64,000 nucleotides of DNA, taken from Mycobacterium marseillense (GTDB taxonomy: Bacteria; Actinomycetota; Actinomycetes; Mycobacteriales; Mycobacteriaceae). This document shows positions 1 through 8,378 of the stretch, one piece after another; position 1 is the first letter of the stretch, and each line of letters starts with the position of its first letter. The notes below the pieces were generated by a model that saw nothing but the letters and a program-made list of their open reading frames with translations, had not been told where the DNA came from and ran no database searches. Where the stretch lies: the NCBI RefSeq assembly GCF_010731675.1, contig NZ_AP022584.1, positions 2,418,001-2,482,000 of the forward strand, read 5' to 3'. A program made the position numbers and the translations under genes.

Positions 1-1355
1 TCATGGCCGGGCTGACCGTGCCGACCGCGGGCGCCTGTCTGCTCGACGGGCGGCCCGTCTCCCAGCAGGTCGGTGCGGTCGCAATCCAGTTTCAGGCGGC
101 GCGCCTCCAAATGATGCGCAGCCGTGTCGATCTGGAAGTGGCGTCGGCGGCGGGCTTTTCGCCCCACGAGCACGCCCGGGTGGTGGCGGCGCTGGCCGCG
201 GTCGGCCTCGATGCCGGACTGGCGAAGCGGCGCATCGACCAGCTCAGCGGCGGGCAGATGCGTCGCGTGGTCCTGGCCGGGCTGCTGGCACGCTCCCCCC
301 GCGTGTTGATCCTCGATGAGCCGCTGGCCGGGCTCGACGCCGCCAGCCAGCGCGGCCTTGTCCAGCTGCTGGCGGAACGGCGCCGGGACACCGGCCTGAC
401 CGTCGTGGTCATCTCGCATGACTTTGCCGGGCTGGAGGAGCTGTGCCCGCGCACCCTGCACCTGAGCGGCGGTGCGCTGGAACCGACATCGGCGACGCCC
501 CCGCGCGAGAGGCATCCCGCAGGCCTGCCGGACAAGCCCGCGACGCCCCGTCGCCCCGTCGTGCTGTTGCGGCCCGTTCCCGGACGCTCCCCCGTGCACG
601 AGCTGTGGGCCGGAACGAAATTGCTTGTGGTGTTCGCCATCTCGTTGTTGTTGACGTTCTTCCCGGGTTGGGTGACGATCGGCCTGACGGCCGCGCTGGC
701 GGTGACGGGAATCCGGCTGGCGCGCATTCCGCGAGGGGTGCTGCCGTCGGCGCCGCGCTGGCTGTGGGTCCTGCTGGCCCTCGTCGGCGTCAACGCGGCC
801 GTGGCCGGCGGAAGCCCGTGGATCCGGCTGGGCCCGGTGTCGGTCGGCCTCGGCGGTCTGCTCGACTTCCTGCGCGTCGTTGTGCTCTCGGTCGTGCTGC
901 TCGGCCTCGGGGCGCTGGTGTCATGGACCACCAACGTCGCCCAAATCGCCCCGGCCGTGGCCACTTTGGGCCGCCCGCTGCGCTTTCTGCGGATCCCGGT
1001 CGACGACTGGTCGGTCGCCCTGGCCCTCGCGTTGCGCACCTTCCCGATGCTGATCGACGAGTTCCGGGTGCTCTACGCCGCCCGGCGGTTGCGCCCCAAA
1101 CAGCCGCCGCGGACGTGGTCGGCGCGCCTGCGGCGCCCGGCGGCGGACGTGATCGACCTGGTCGTCGCGGTCATCACCGTGACGCTGCGACGCGCTGACG
1201 AGATGGGCGATGCGATCACCGCCCGTGGCGGCACCGGCCAGATCTCGGCGGCCCCGTCGCGCCCGAAACTCAATGACTGGATCGCGCTTTCGGTCGCGTC
1301 GGTGGTGTGCGGCGCGGCCGTGGCGATAGAGCTGGCGATGGTCGGCGCCCGCTAG
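1..1355 (+). CDS. ABC transporter ATPase fused to EcfT/CbiQ-type permease (5' partial)
   Basis: Energy-coupling type ABC importer subunit, probably for a vitamin, cobalt or nickel. Counting from the first in-frame Met at base 3, a Q-loop-like QFQ lies near residue 30, the signature LSGGQ at 81-85, Walker B VLILDEP at 101-107 and the switch SHD at 138-140. A linker then leads to a hydrophobic EcfT-like permease from about residue 200 to the end. No Walker A is present, so the true start and at least half an ATPase module lie upstream of the window. The layout recalls M. tuberculosis Rv2326c, a 697-residue ATPase-permease fusion (from memory). The substrate cannot be read from the sequence. Confidence 0.85.
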   Translation, partial: MAGLTVPTAGACLLDGRPVSQQVGAVAIQFQAARLQMMRSRVDLEVASAAGFSPHEHARVVAALAAVGLDAGLAKRRIDQLSGGQMRRVVLAGLLARSPRVLILDEPLAGLDAASQRGLVQLLAERRRDTGLTVVVISHDFAGLEELCPRTLHLSGGALEPTSATPPRERHPAGLPDKPATPRRPVVLLRPVPGRSPVHELWAGTKLLVVFAISLLLTFFPGWVTIGLTAALAVTGIRLARIPRGVLPSAPRWLWVLLALVGVNAAVAGGSPWIRLGPVSVGLGGLLDFLRVVVLSVVLLGLGALVSWTTNVAQIAPAVATLGRPLRFLRIPVDDWSVALALALRTFPMLIDEFRVLYAARRLRPKQPPRTWSARLRRPAADVIDLVVAVITVTLRRADEMGDAITARGGTGQISAAPSRPKLNDWIALSVASVVCGAAVAIELAMVGAR

Positions 1356-1372
1356 CACCTGCGCTGACGGGA

Positions 1373-1924
1373 TTACCCGCGCTCGTCTTGGACGCCGAAA
1401 GTGTTGACGGCCAAGGCCAGCAGCAAGTAGCCGCCAATGGTGAAGACCAGGTCCATGCATTGCGGCTGGGTGAACAGCCGGCACAGTTCATCCCAGGTTG
1501 CTTGGCCGACGGTGCTGTCGGCCGTGAGATCGTCGACGGCCCGGATCACGGCCTGGTCGGTCGGGTCGGCGCAGGCCCCGGACCGAATGTCGTCGATCTC
1601 GGATTCGGACAGGCCCGCCCGCGCGGCGATCGGAAGGTGGTGCGACCACAGGTAACCGCACTTGCTGTGATGCACCACGCGAAGCAGCGCCACCTCGCGC
1701 ACCCGCGGCGACAGCGTCGAACGCGTCAGCAGGTACGCGTTGAACGGCAGGTAGGCCGCGGTCAGGTCGGGGTGGCGGACCATGGTCGACAAAACATTGC
1801 CCGCGCCAACGGGGTTCGCCCGCTCGGCGGGAATCAGGGACGCTACGGCGGCGCGGGTGCGCTCGTTCCACTCGTCGGCGGGCAGCGGTGTCAGGCGCAG
1901 CGGGTGTTGGTCGGCCGCGGTCAT
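1373..1924 (-). CDS. Carboxymuconolactone decarboxylase / AhpD-like family protein
   Basis: A 183-residue all-helical protein of the CMD/AhpD superfamily, recognisable by LSPRVREVALLRVVHH followed by a helix with SKCGYLWSHH near residue 90. AhpD members carry CxxC before the His. Here only one Cys is present, with Trp-Ser where the second would fall, so a peroxidase-type disulfide at this site is unlikely and a hydrolase, decarboxylase or scaffold role is more plausible. Its ATG overlaps the stop of the upstream dioxygenase gene by 4 bases, so the two are translationally coupled. It is the last gene of the minus-strand catabolic series. The substrate is unknown. Confidence 0.8.
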   Translation of the reverse strand: MTAADQHPLRLTPLPADEWNERTRAAVASLIPAERANPVGAGNVLSTMVRHPDLTAAYLPFNAYLLTRSTLSPRVREVALLRVVHHSKCGYLWSHHLPIAARAGLSESEIDDIRSGACADPTDQAVIRAVDDLTADSTVGQATWDELCRLFTQPQCMDLVFTIGGYLLLALAVNTFGVQDERG

Positions 1925-2766
1925 TCGATCGGCTCGTCGCCGAGCACGGTCGTGCGCAGCATCTCGCGTTGGGAGTCCGGGTCGTACGGGGCCGCACGGT
2001 GCAGCACGCCGCGGTTGTCCCAGATGACGGTGTCCCCCACCGACCAGCTATGGCTGTACACCTTCTCGGGGACCGTCGCGCGCGCCAGGAGCTCCTCCAA
2101 CAGGGCCCGGCCCTCGTCGAGATCCATGCCGACGATGTAATCCGTGGAGGCGCCGAGCACGAGTGACTTGCGGCCGCTGCGGTGCGTCCACACCAGGGGG
2201 TGCTCGTGCGTACGCCGAGATCGCCAGCGTTGCACCTGCTCCGGCGAGGGATCGGGATACACGCGGCGCTGCGACGCTTCCAGCGAATGCACCACCCGCA
2301 GCGTCCCGAACCGGTCCTTCTCGTCATCGGACAGGGCGTCATACGCCGCGTAGGTGTTGGCGAATTCGGTTTCCCCGCCCCATTCAGCCACTTGCACCGC
2401 CGAGAGCACGGTGGCCTTCTGGGGGCATTCATCGTTCAGCGGCGTGCAGCCGTCGATGTGCCAGTCGAAGGTGGCCTTCAGGTAGGCGGCCGAGGCGTTT
2501 TTGGACTTGTCCAGGGTGATCGGGTAGATACCGGGCACCGGATGGTGGCCGTCGGAGGAGTGGTCGACTCCGCCGAGGCGGCGGCAGAACCCGACCTGGG
2601 CCACAGGGTCCAGATGCAGTCCGCGGAAGACCAGAACCCCGTTGTCTTCCAACGCATCCAACACCGCCGCCCCTACCGAGTCATCATCGGCCAGTGCGGT
2701 GGGCTCGAGGCCCGCGACTTCGGCGCCGACGGATTCGGTGAGTTTCGTGATGGTGAGCAGACCCAT
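1921..2766 (-). CDS. TauD/TfdA-family Fe(II)/2-oxoglutarate dioxygenase
   Basis: A 281-residue cytoplasmic non-haem iron dioxygenase. The iron triad is visible as H103-x-D105 in the run WHIDG and a distal His near 256 in DNRGVLHRA, with the 2-oxoglutarate-binding Arg near 267. The family couples decarboxylation of 2-oxoglutarate to hydroxylation and often cleaves C-S, C-O or C-N bonds. The start ATG has AAAGGAG 6-7 bases upstream. It lies 27 bases after the companion-protein gene and overlaps the AhpD-like gene. A second TauD-like protein sits in the same relative position in the other Rieske island (36733-37563), which suggests sequential oxidation of the same class of compound. The substrate is unknown. 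Confidence 0.88.
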   Translation of the reverse strand: MGLLTITKLTESVGAEVAGLEPTALADDDSVGAAVLDALEDNGVLVFRGLHLDPVAQVGFCRRLGGVDHSSDGHHPVPGIYPITLDKSKNASAAYLKATFDWHIDGCTPLNDECPQKATVLSAVQVAEWGGETEFANTYAAYDALSDDEKDRFGTLRVVHSLEASQRRVYPDPSPEQVQRWRSRRTHEHPLVWTHRSGRKSLVLGASTDYIVGMDLDEGRALLEELLARATVPEKVYSHSWSVGDTVIWDNRGVLHRAAPYDPDSQREMLRTTVLGDEPIE

Positions 2767-2793
2767 GGTCGCTCCTTTCCGGGGAGGGATGAA

Positions 2794-3126
2794 TCAGGGC
2801 ACCGGCCAGCCGGTGCGGATCATGACCGCATCGGCGGCATCGACCGGGGCCGGTTGATGCATGATCTCCACCGCCATGGCGACCATGATCAGCGAATAGA
2901 TCATGTGCAACAGGTTCAGCGCGTCGTCGGGCACATTGTCGAGCGGGAACTTGTCGCAGTAGTCGATCGCCTCTTCAAGGCGGGGGAAGAACGCGTCGTA
3001 GAAGGCGTGCAGCTCCGGCATCGACGCGCTGACCCGGGCGTTCCAGCGCTCGGTTTCGGTTGCCAGACACCAGGTTTGGGCGTAATCTTCCAGCTCGGCG
3101 AATGCGCTGGGCAGCATGGGCGGCAT
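2794..3126 (-). CDS. Rieske oxygenase companion protein, copy 1 (unknown family)
   Basis: A 110-residue predicted helical protein that I cannot assign to a named family. Its centre reads CDKFPLDNVPDD, then a hydrophobic helix NLLHMIYSLIMVAMAVE, then HQP. Two other proteins in this window share the pattern DKF-x3-8-P[DE]D-x2-NL-x3-[IL]YS[LM]I-x-V-x4-E-x3-QP (8043-8378 and 37567-37890), and each lies directly downstream of a Rieske oxygenase gene. Here ATG follows the Rieske stop with 2 bases between. A GTG two codons upstream would overlap that stop. Possible roles are a small oxygenase subunit, a stabiliser or an electron-transfer partner; these are inferences from position only. Confidence 0.8.
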   Translation of the reverse strand: MPPMLPSAFAELEDYAQTWCLATETERWNARVSASMPELHAFYDAFFPRLEEAIDYCDKFPLDNVPDDALNLLHMIYSLIMVAMAVEIMHQPAPVDAADAVMIRTGWPVP

Positions 3127-3128
3127 CG

Positions 3129-4391
3129 TCACACCCCCACCGGATCCTGTTCGCGCCGATAGGCTTCGACCCAGTCCACGGCGACCTTGTGCAGATGGCG
3201 CACCAGGATCTCCTGGTCGTTGAGCGGGAACTCGTCGACGATGCCGTATTCCAGCGCGGCCTGCGTCCCGCCGAGCATCCCGGCGTCCTGCAGCGCAAAC
3301 TCTTTGAGCACCACCGAGGCGACCTCGTGCTCGATGCGCTCCCGCACGGTGCGCGCCGGATGGAAGTAGGTGTAGGCCTCGAACCGGTGCGTGTTGTGCG
3401 AGCTGGGCCAGTACCGGTACAGCAGATACCACCCGCCATAGATCAAAATCTCGATGTTCGGGAAGATCTGGAAATTGCTGATCCCCCAGGGCTCGATCCC
3501 GCCCGGGTTGAGCCCGGCCGGCAATTCGCCGATGTCCGGGGTCTCCCACGGTCCCACCAGCCCGCTGCGGGTGGCGCGCTCGATCGGGTACATGTATTCG
3601 GGCGGCAACAGCCACCGGCGCCGCCCGGCCGTGGAGACCAGCCGGTGCGGGCCGTCGAGTTGGAAATGCCCACAGGTGAATCCGGCGTTGGGGTCGCGCA
3701 CCTCCGCCGGCACCTGCTGTGAATGCAGCGACGGCACGTGGTAGTACTCCTGGAAGGCGTCGGCGAAGATCTTCCAGTTGCTGTTGTTGTGCGCCACCCA
3801 GTCGTAGCGTTCGGTCAGCTTCGCGAACGGATAGTCGTCGAGCCCAGTGATCATCGGGCCGAGGAACTCGCGCAGGCTCTGGCGCGGCTCGGCGTCGAAG
3901 TTGATGAAGACGAAACCGTTCCACACGTCGCAGTGCACCGGACGCAATCCGTACTGTGCGGGATCGAGGTCGAAGAACTCCGATTCCTGCTGCACGAACT
4001 TCAACGCGCCCTGCAGGTCGTAGCGCCAGCCGTGGTACTTACAGGTGAACTGCCGGCACGTCCCGCGGGTCTCCTCGCCGGGATAGTCGTTCCACACCAA
4101 TTTGTTTCCGCGGTGCCGGCACACGTTGTAGAAGGCGCGGATACGCTCATCTTTGCCTTTGACCACGATCACCGACGCCCCGACGACCTCGATCTCTTTG
4201 GTCAGGTAGCTGCCGACGCGCGGCAACTCCTCCACCCGGGCGACGTTGAGCCACGCCCGCTTGAAGATCGCTTCCCGCTCGAGTTCGTAGAACTTCCGCG
4301 ACGTCGAGTCCCTGAAAGAGATGGGCCCCGTTCCCAATTCGGGGTAGTGCTCGGTCCAGGAGCCTTCCGGCGGCCGGCCTGATCTCGTCAT
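3129..4391 (-). CDS. Rieske [2Fe-2S] ring-hydroxylating-type oxygenase, large subunit, copy 1
   Basis: A 420-residue terminal oxygenase. The Rieske cluster ligands are C91-R-H93 in YNVCRHRGNK and C117-x2-H120 in CKYHGWRYD. The mononuclear iron site is in the catalytic domain around DAFQEYYHVPSLH (H218 and H223). Enzymes of this family insert one or two oxygen atoms using electrons from a reductase, and a suitable reductase is encoded at 5180-6274. Length and N-terminus (ELxxE followed by IFKRAWLNV) match the paralogue at 8375-9652, including identical ligand positions. The classical SnoaL-like beta subunit of dioxygenases is absent; the small companion protein takes its place in the gene order. 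The substrate is unknown. Confidence 0.93.
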   Translation of the reverse strand: MTRSGRPPEGSWTEHYPELGTGPISFRDSTSRKFYELEREAIFKRAWLNVARVEELPRVGSYLTKEIEVVGASVIVVKGKDERIRAFYNVCRHRGNKLVWNDYPGEETRGTCRQFTCKYHGWRYDLQGALKFVQQESEFFDLDPAQYGLRPVHCDVWNGFVFINFDAEPRQSLREFLGPMITGLDDYPFAKLTERYDWVAHNNSNWKIFADAFQEYYHVPSLHSQQVPAEVRDPNAGFTCGHFQLDGPHRLVSTAGRRRWLLPPEYMYPIERATRSGLVGPWETPDIGELPAGLNPGGIEPWGISNFQIFPNIEILIYGGWYLLYRYWPSSHNTHRFEAYTYFHPARTVRERIEHEVASVVLKEFALQDAGMLGGTQAALEYGIVDEFPLNDQEILVRHLHKVAVDWVEAYRREQDPVGV

Positions 4392-4404
4392 CGAATCCTC
4401 ACTA

Positions 4405-5148
4405 TCACATCACCGATCCGCCATTGACGCCCAAGACCTGACCGGTGATGTACCTTGCTTCTTCCGAACACAAAAATCCCACCGCGGCCGCGATGTCTGC
4501 CCCGGTGCCCAAGTAACCCAACGGGATATTGCTGGCGATCTGCTCGTTGGACGGCAGGTACCCGGCCTCCTGGCCCTGGTGCTGCATCGGGGTCTCGATG
4601 CCCGAGGGTGGGATGTTGTTGACGGTGATCCCGTGTGTCGCGTATTCGCGGGCCAGCGACTTGGTCAACGTGATCACCGCGCCTTTGGATGCCGCGTAGT
4701 GGGCGGCGAACGGGGATCCGCGCTGGGCGCTCGACGACGAGATCATCACAATTCTCCCCCAGTTCGCCTCCACCATGTCCGGGAGCGCGACCTGGCAGCA
4801 ATGAAACGTGCCGGTCAGGTTGACATCCACGATCCGCGACCAGGATTCGGCGGTGATGTCCAGGAAGGGCGAAAAACCGAACATCCCGGCGCTGGTTACC
4901 AGGACCGTCACCGGCCCCAGCTCGCTGCGCACCTTCGCGAATGCCTGCTCGACGGCGGAGCGATCGGTGACGTCGGCGCTCACCGCGAGCGCGGTCGCAC
5001 CTTCGGCGCGCAGGTCGTCGGTGACGCGTTGTGCCGCATGCTCGTTGACATCGAGGACGGCGACTTTGAGGCCACGCCGGGCCAATTCATGGCATGTCGC
5101 CTCGCCCATGCCTGAGGCGCCGCCGGTCACCACCGCCACCTTGGTCAT
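4405..5148 (-). CDS. SDR-family NAD(P)-dependent oxidoreductase
   Basis: A 247-residue short-chain dehydrogenase. It has the Rossmann motif TGGASGMG at residues 8-15, a basic/acidic switch at VAVLDVN (favouring NAD), the active-site Ser in MISSSSAQRG, YAASK as the Tyr-x3-Lys pair, and a C-terminal TGQVLGVNGGSVM. The start at 5148 is preferred over an ATG eight codons upstream because GGTGGAG lies about 7 bases before it and the usual SDR N-terminus begins there. It lies between the ferredoxin reductase and Rieske genes and probably oxidises a diol or alcohol made by the oxygenase (inference). Confidence 0.9.
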   Translation of the reverse strand: MTKVAVVTGGASGMGEATCHELARRGLKVAVLDVNEHAAQRVTDDLRAEGATALAVSADVTDRSAVEQAFAKVRSELGPVTVLVTSAGMFGFSPFLDITAESWSRIVDVNLTGTFHCCQVALPDMVEANWGRIVMISSSSAQRGSPFAAHYAASKGAVITLTKSLAREYATHGITVNNIPPSGIETPMQHQGQEAGYLPSNEQIASNIPLGYLGTGADIAAAVGFLCSEEARYITGQVLGVNGGSVM

Positions 5149-5179
5149 CGCATCCGCTCCACCGTCTGCCACCTATCGC

Positions 5180-6274
5180 TCATTCGTAGACCACCCGCAC
5201 CGTGGGACTGGTGGGCACGGCCTGACACGTCAGCACCCAGCCCTCGTCGACCTCGTCCTGGTCGAGCGCATCGTTGTTGATCATCCGGGCACTACCCTGC
5301 GTCAGGCGGCCCATACACGTTCCGCACGAGCCGATTTCACACGAGGACGGCGCCCGCAGCCCCGCCATGCGCGCGGTCTGCAGCAACGTGTTGCCCGCGT
5401 AGTACGGCGCGGTGGTCGTCGACCCGTCCAGCACGATGGTGACCTCGTCGGTGACCGCGTCGGTGTCGGGCGGTGCCGCCGCTGCGACATCGGTCACGTC
5501 GAAGTGCTCGATGTGCAGGCGATTGGTGGGTACGCCCGCCTCGCCGAGGGCGGTCCGGACCGTCTCCATGAATTCGTTCGGCCCGCAGATGTAAAAGTCG
5601 GTGCCGTCGGCGTTCTCGACGAACGCGGCGATGTCCGCCTGCGTGGCGAAGCCGCGTTGGTCGTCGAGGTGGTGGTGCACCACGAAGCGGTCGGCGTGCC
5701 GGCTTTCCAGCGTTCCCAGGGCCTCGTCGAAGATCACCGCGTCGCGGTTTCGGTTGGCGTAAAACAGCCGTGCGTTGCGCGCGCCGGACGCCAGCGCGGT
5801 GCGCAACAGCGAAAACACCGGCGTGATGCCGCTTCCGCCGGCGAACGCGACCAGATTCCGGTCGGTGTCGTTCAGGACGAAGCGGCCCTGCGGGGGCAGG
5901 GCGTAGAGTCGGTCGCCGGGCGCGGCGGTGTCGTTGAGCCAGTTCGACACCGCGCCGTCACGGTCGCGCTTGACCGTGATGCGCAGGTCGTCGCCGACCG
6001 CGGGGGACGACGACATCGAGTAGCACCGCCGGTACTCGCGACCGTCGAGGCGGACCAGCAGCGTCAGGAATTGTCCGGCTTGGTAGCCGAACTGTGTCGC
6101 ACTGCCCGGGGGGACATCGAGAACGATCGACACGGCATCGCAGGTTTCGCGCACCACCTGCTTGATCCGAAGCGGCACAAAGCCATCCGGGGCATCGACA
6201 ATGTCGACAGCGCCCGCTACGCCGCCGGTCGCCGTTGCCGGACCGGCGTTCGCTGTGCTGCGGTCGTCGCCCAT
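5180..6274 (-). CDS. Ferredoxin-NAD(P)H reductase with C-terminal plant-type [2Fe-2S] domain
   Basis: A 364-residue electron-transfer protein built like KshB or phenol-type reductases. It has an FAD domain with RRCYSMSSSP, an NAD domain with FAGGSGITP and YICGPNEFME, and a C-terminal ferredoxin domain with CEIGSCGTC and a last Cys in LTCQA. It would carry electrons from NAD(P)H to the Rieske oxygenases of this island. The promoter-proximal region (6275-6329) holds two operator-like sequences, so this gene probably begins a second transcript of the island. An N-terminal stretch of about 30 residues is low-complexity, and the true start could be slightly downstream. Confidence 0.92.
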   Translation of the reverse strand: MGDDRSTANAGPATATGGVAGAVDIVDAPDGFVPLRIKQVVRETCDAVSIVLDVPPGSATQFGYQAGQFLTLLVRLDGREYRRCYSMSSSPAVGDDLRITVKRDRDGAVSNWLNDTAAPGDRLYALPPQGRFVLNDTDRNLVAFAGGSGITPVFSLLRTALASGARNARLFYANRNRDAVIFDEALGTLESRHADRFVVHHHLDDQRGFATQADIAAFVENADGTDFYICGPNEFMETVRTALGEAGVPTNRLHIEHFDVTDVAAAAPPDTDAVTDEVTIVLDGSTTTAPYYAGNTLLQTARMAGLRAPSSCEIGSCGTCMGRLTQGSARMINNDALDQDEVDEGWVLTCQAVPTSPTVRVVYE

Positions 6275-6284
6275 CTCCGTCAGA

Positions 6285-6323
6285 GTATCAACTACTTGCG
6301 ATTAGTATCAAGTACTAGATACT
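6285..6323. promoter_or_regulatory. Putative MarR operator pair upstream of the ferredoxin reductase gene
   Basis: Two related sequences lie in the 55-base gap between marR and the reductase gene. Site one is GTATCAACTACTTGC at 6285-6299, the exact reverse complement of a site at 9805-9819. Site two is a near-perfect palindrome, AGTATCAAGTACTAGATACT, at 6304-6323. It is followed by ggcccc exactly as the 9805 site is. Position and symmetry suit a MarR dimer, and the regulator gene is adjacent. No binding evidence is available. Confidence 0.6.
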
Positions 6324-6329
6324 GGCCCC

Positions 6330-6782
6330 TCATCCGTCGACGTGATCGTTGAACAGCTCATGGCCGGTGCCCTTTTCGACCACGCGGCCCAGCAATTCGC
6401 GCAGCGTCCGCTGCTCCTGTTCGGTCAGCACGCCGAACACCTCCTGGTGCGCCGCGATCGCGTCGTTCACCACGGTTTCGGCGACTTTGCGGCCCTCGCC
6501 GGTGAGGTAGGCCCGCAGGATGCGCGCGTGCTGGGGGTCCTGCTTCCTTTCCACCAGGGCCCGGCGTTCCAGGGCGGTGAGCGCGAGCTGGACGCCTTGG
6601 GGGCTGATCAGCAGCCGCCGCGCCAATTCGGCGCCGGACAACCCGGGTTCGTTGGCCAACTGGCGCAGCACACCGATCTGGGCGGTGCTCACGCCGTGTT
6701 CCCGCATCGCCTCGTTGATGGTGGTCAGGGAGTAATAGAAGGCCTGTTTGAGCAGCCACAGGATGTTGTCGGTGAGTTCCAT
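6330..6782 (-). CDS. MarR-family transcriptional regulator
   Basis: A 150-residue winged-helix regulator with typical MarR layout: an N-terminal dimerisation helix, HTH around STAQIGVLRQL and LSGAELARRLLISPQGVQLAL, the wing at LVERKQDP, and a C-terminal helix ending LFNDHVDG. It is encoded 10 bases after the amidohydrolase gene and probably cotranscribed with it. It is the only regulator within the first Rieske island, so it most likely represses the island and is released by a pathway compound. Candidate operators lie at 6285-6323 and 9805-9819. Confidence 0.9.
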   Translation of the reverse strand: MELTDNILWLLKQAFYYSLTTINEAMREHGVSTAQIGVLRQLANEPGLSGAELARRLLISPQGVQLALTALERRALVERKQDPQHARILRAYLTGEGRKVAETVVNDAIAAHQEVFGVLTEQEQRTLRELLGRVVEKGTGHELFNDHVDG

Positions 6783-6792
6783 ACTGCCTCCG

Positions 6793-8046
6793 TTAGGCCG
6801 CGGGGCTTTTGTAGATCTGTCCGTTCTTCATGACAAAGCGGACGTCGAGCGTCCTGGCGATGTCGTCGAACGGGTCCCCCGGCACCGCGATGATGTCGGC
6901 GAGATAGCCGGGCGCCAGCCTGCCCAACTCGTCGTCGGCCTCGATCAGCTCGGCCGCCACCACCGTGGCCGCCCGGATTGCCTGCGCGGGAGTCATGCCC
7001 CGCTGCACCAGTGCGCCCAGTTCTTTGGCGTTTTGGCCGTGCGGGATGGCCGGCGCGTCGGTGCCGCACGCGATCCGGACGCCGGCGTCAATGGCCTTGG
7101 GCAGCATGGCCTTTGCGCGGGGGAACACCTCGAGCGCCTTCTTGCGCAGCTCCGGCGCGATGCGGTCGATGGCCATGGCCTCCGTCAGATATGTGGTCGA
7201 GACCAGGAAGGTGCCGTGATCGACCATCATCTGGATCGTCTCATCACTGGCCAAGAAGCCGTGTTCGATGCAGTCGATCCCGGCGCGGATGCAGGCCTGG
7301 ATCGCGGTGTCGCCGACGGCGTGTGCGGCCACGCGGACTCCGGCCCGGTGGGCTTCGTCGGCGATCGCGGCGAACTCGGCATCGGAATACTGCTGCGCGC
7401 CCGGCGCGGTGCTGTGCGACATCACCCCGCCCGAGGCGGACACCTTGATCAGCTTGGCGCCGTGCCGGATTTGGTAACGCACGCAGGCGATCACGTCGGG
7501 AACGCCGTTGGCGATGCCCTCGGCCACCGATAGCGGCATGACCCCGGGCGCCAACCGCTGGAAGACCGTGGGATCCAGGTGCCCGCCGTACGGGGTCACG
7601 GCGTGGCCGGCGGGATAGATGCGCGGGCCGACGTGCCAACCCTGGTCGATGGCGCGCTGCAGCGCCACGTCCAGCAGGTACCCGCCGGTCTTGACCATCA
7701 GGCCGAGGTTGCGCACCGTGGTGAACCCGGCTTCCAGCGTGGTGCGCGCGTTGACCGCGCCGCGCAACGTGCGATAGGCGGGGTCGTCCTGCACACCGTG
7801 CATGGGCGACGGCAGTCCTTCCGGCCCGCCGGGTCCCCCGATGAGCAGGTTGAGTTCCATGTCCATCAGACCCGGCAGCAGCGTCACGTCGCCGAGGTCG
7901 ACGACGGTGGCCGAATCCGGCAGCGGCCCTTCGGGATTGATCGCGGATATGCGTTCGCCGTCGACCACGATCACCGCCGGCGCGTGGATCTGGCCCGTTA
8001 CGACGTCGGCCCACCGCGCCGCCCGCAGGACGGTCGCTGCGGTCAT
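6793..8046 (-). CDS. Amidohydrolase-family metal-dependent hydrolase
   Basis: A 417-residue cytoplasmic hydrolase of the imidazolonepropionase/prolidase-like branch of amidohydrolases. It has a beta-sandwich N-terminus, LLPGLMDMELNL where the usual HxH metal motif would stand, a central segment with HAVGD and IEHG, and a C-terminal metal Asp in CGTDAP. The strand-1 HxH is replaced (MDMELNL), so the metal centre may be altered or mononuclear. The start at 8046 overlaps the stop of the companion-protein gene by 4 bases (ATGA). A likely role is hydrolysis of an amide or cyclic amide in the pathway; this is an inference. Confidence 0.88.
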   Translation of the reverse strand: MTAATVLRAARWADVVTGQIHAPAVIVVDGERISAINPEGPLPDSATVVDLGDVTLLPGLMDMELNLLIGGPGGPEGLPSPMHGVQDDPAYRTLRGAVNARTTLEAGFTTVRNLGLMVKTGGYLLDVALQRAIDQGWHVGPRIYPAGHAVTPYGGHLDPTVFQRLAPGVMPLSVAEGIANGVPDVIACVRYQIRHGAKLIKVSASGGVMSHSTAPGAQQYSDAEFAAIADEAHRAGVRVAAHAVGDTAIQACIRAGIDCIEHGFLASDETIQMMVDHGTFLVSTTYLTEAMAIDRIAPELRKKALEVFPRAKAMLPKAIDAGVRIACGTDAPAIPHGQNAKELGALVQRGMTPAQAIRAATVVAAELIEADDELGRLAPGYLADIIAVPGDPFDDIARTLDVRFVMKNGQIYKSPAA

Positions 8047-8378
8047 GGAACCGGCTCGGACACGCAGTCCAGGGTCGAAGCACCCGAGTCGGGGACGCGG
8101 GGTTGCTTCCAGCACTCCACCGGGAACGACACCATGATCATGGAGTAGAGCAGGTGCATCAAATTCGCGACATCGTCGGGCAGGTCGTCGAGAGAGAACT
8201 TGTCGCAGAACGACAATGCCTCTTCGGCCCGCGGGGTGATCGCGTCGTAGAAGGCCTTCATCTTGACCATGGAACTGGCCAGCCTCTTGGCGTAGCGTTC
8301 GGGTTCGCTGGCCAGGCACCAGTCGGCGAACGGTTCGAGGTCGGCGAATTCGGCGGGCAGCATCGGCATCTCGATCAC
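8043..8378 (-). CDS. Rieske oxygenase companion protein, copy 2 (unknown family)
   Basis: A 111-residue paralogue of the proteins at 2794-3126 and 37567-37890. It shares LPAEFADLE near the N-terminus, a middle stretch FYDAITPRAEEALSFCDKF, then LDDLPDDVANLMHLLYSMI, and E-C-W-K-QPRVPDS at the end. It overlaps the upstream Rieske gene by 4 bases (ATGA) and the downstream amidohydrolase by 4 bases, so translation of the three is coupled. The conserved acidic/aromatic surface and helical character suggest a protein-protein partner rather than an enzyme. No family name is known to me. Confidence 0.82.
   Translation of the reverse strand: MIEMPMLPAEFADLEPFADWCLASEPERYAKRLASSMVKMKAFYDAITPRAEEALSFCDKFSLDDLPDDVANLMHLLYSMIMVSFPVECWKQPRVPDSGASTLDCVSEPVP

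Noticed and set aside
92..1039. 315-codon open frame on the minus strand across the ABC transporter gene
   Set aside because: It is antisense to clear ABC and permease motifs and its translation is Arg/Ser/Pro-rich low complexity, a high-GC shadow.
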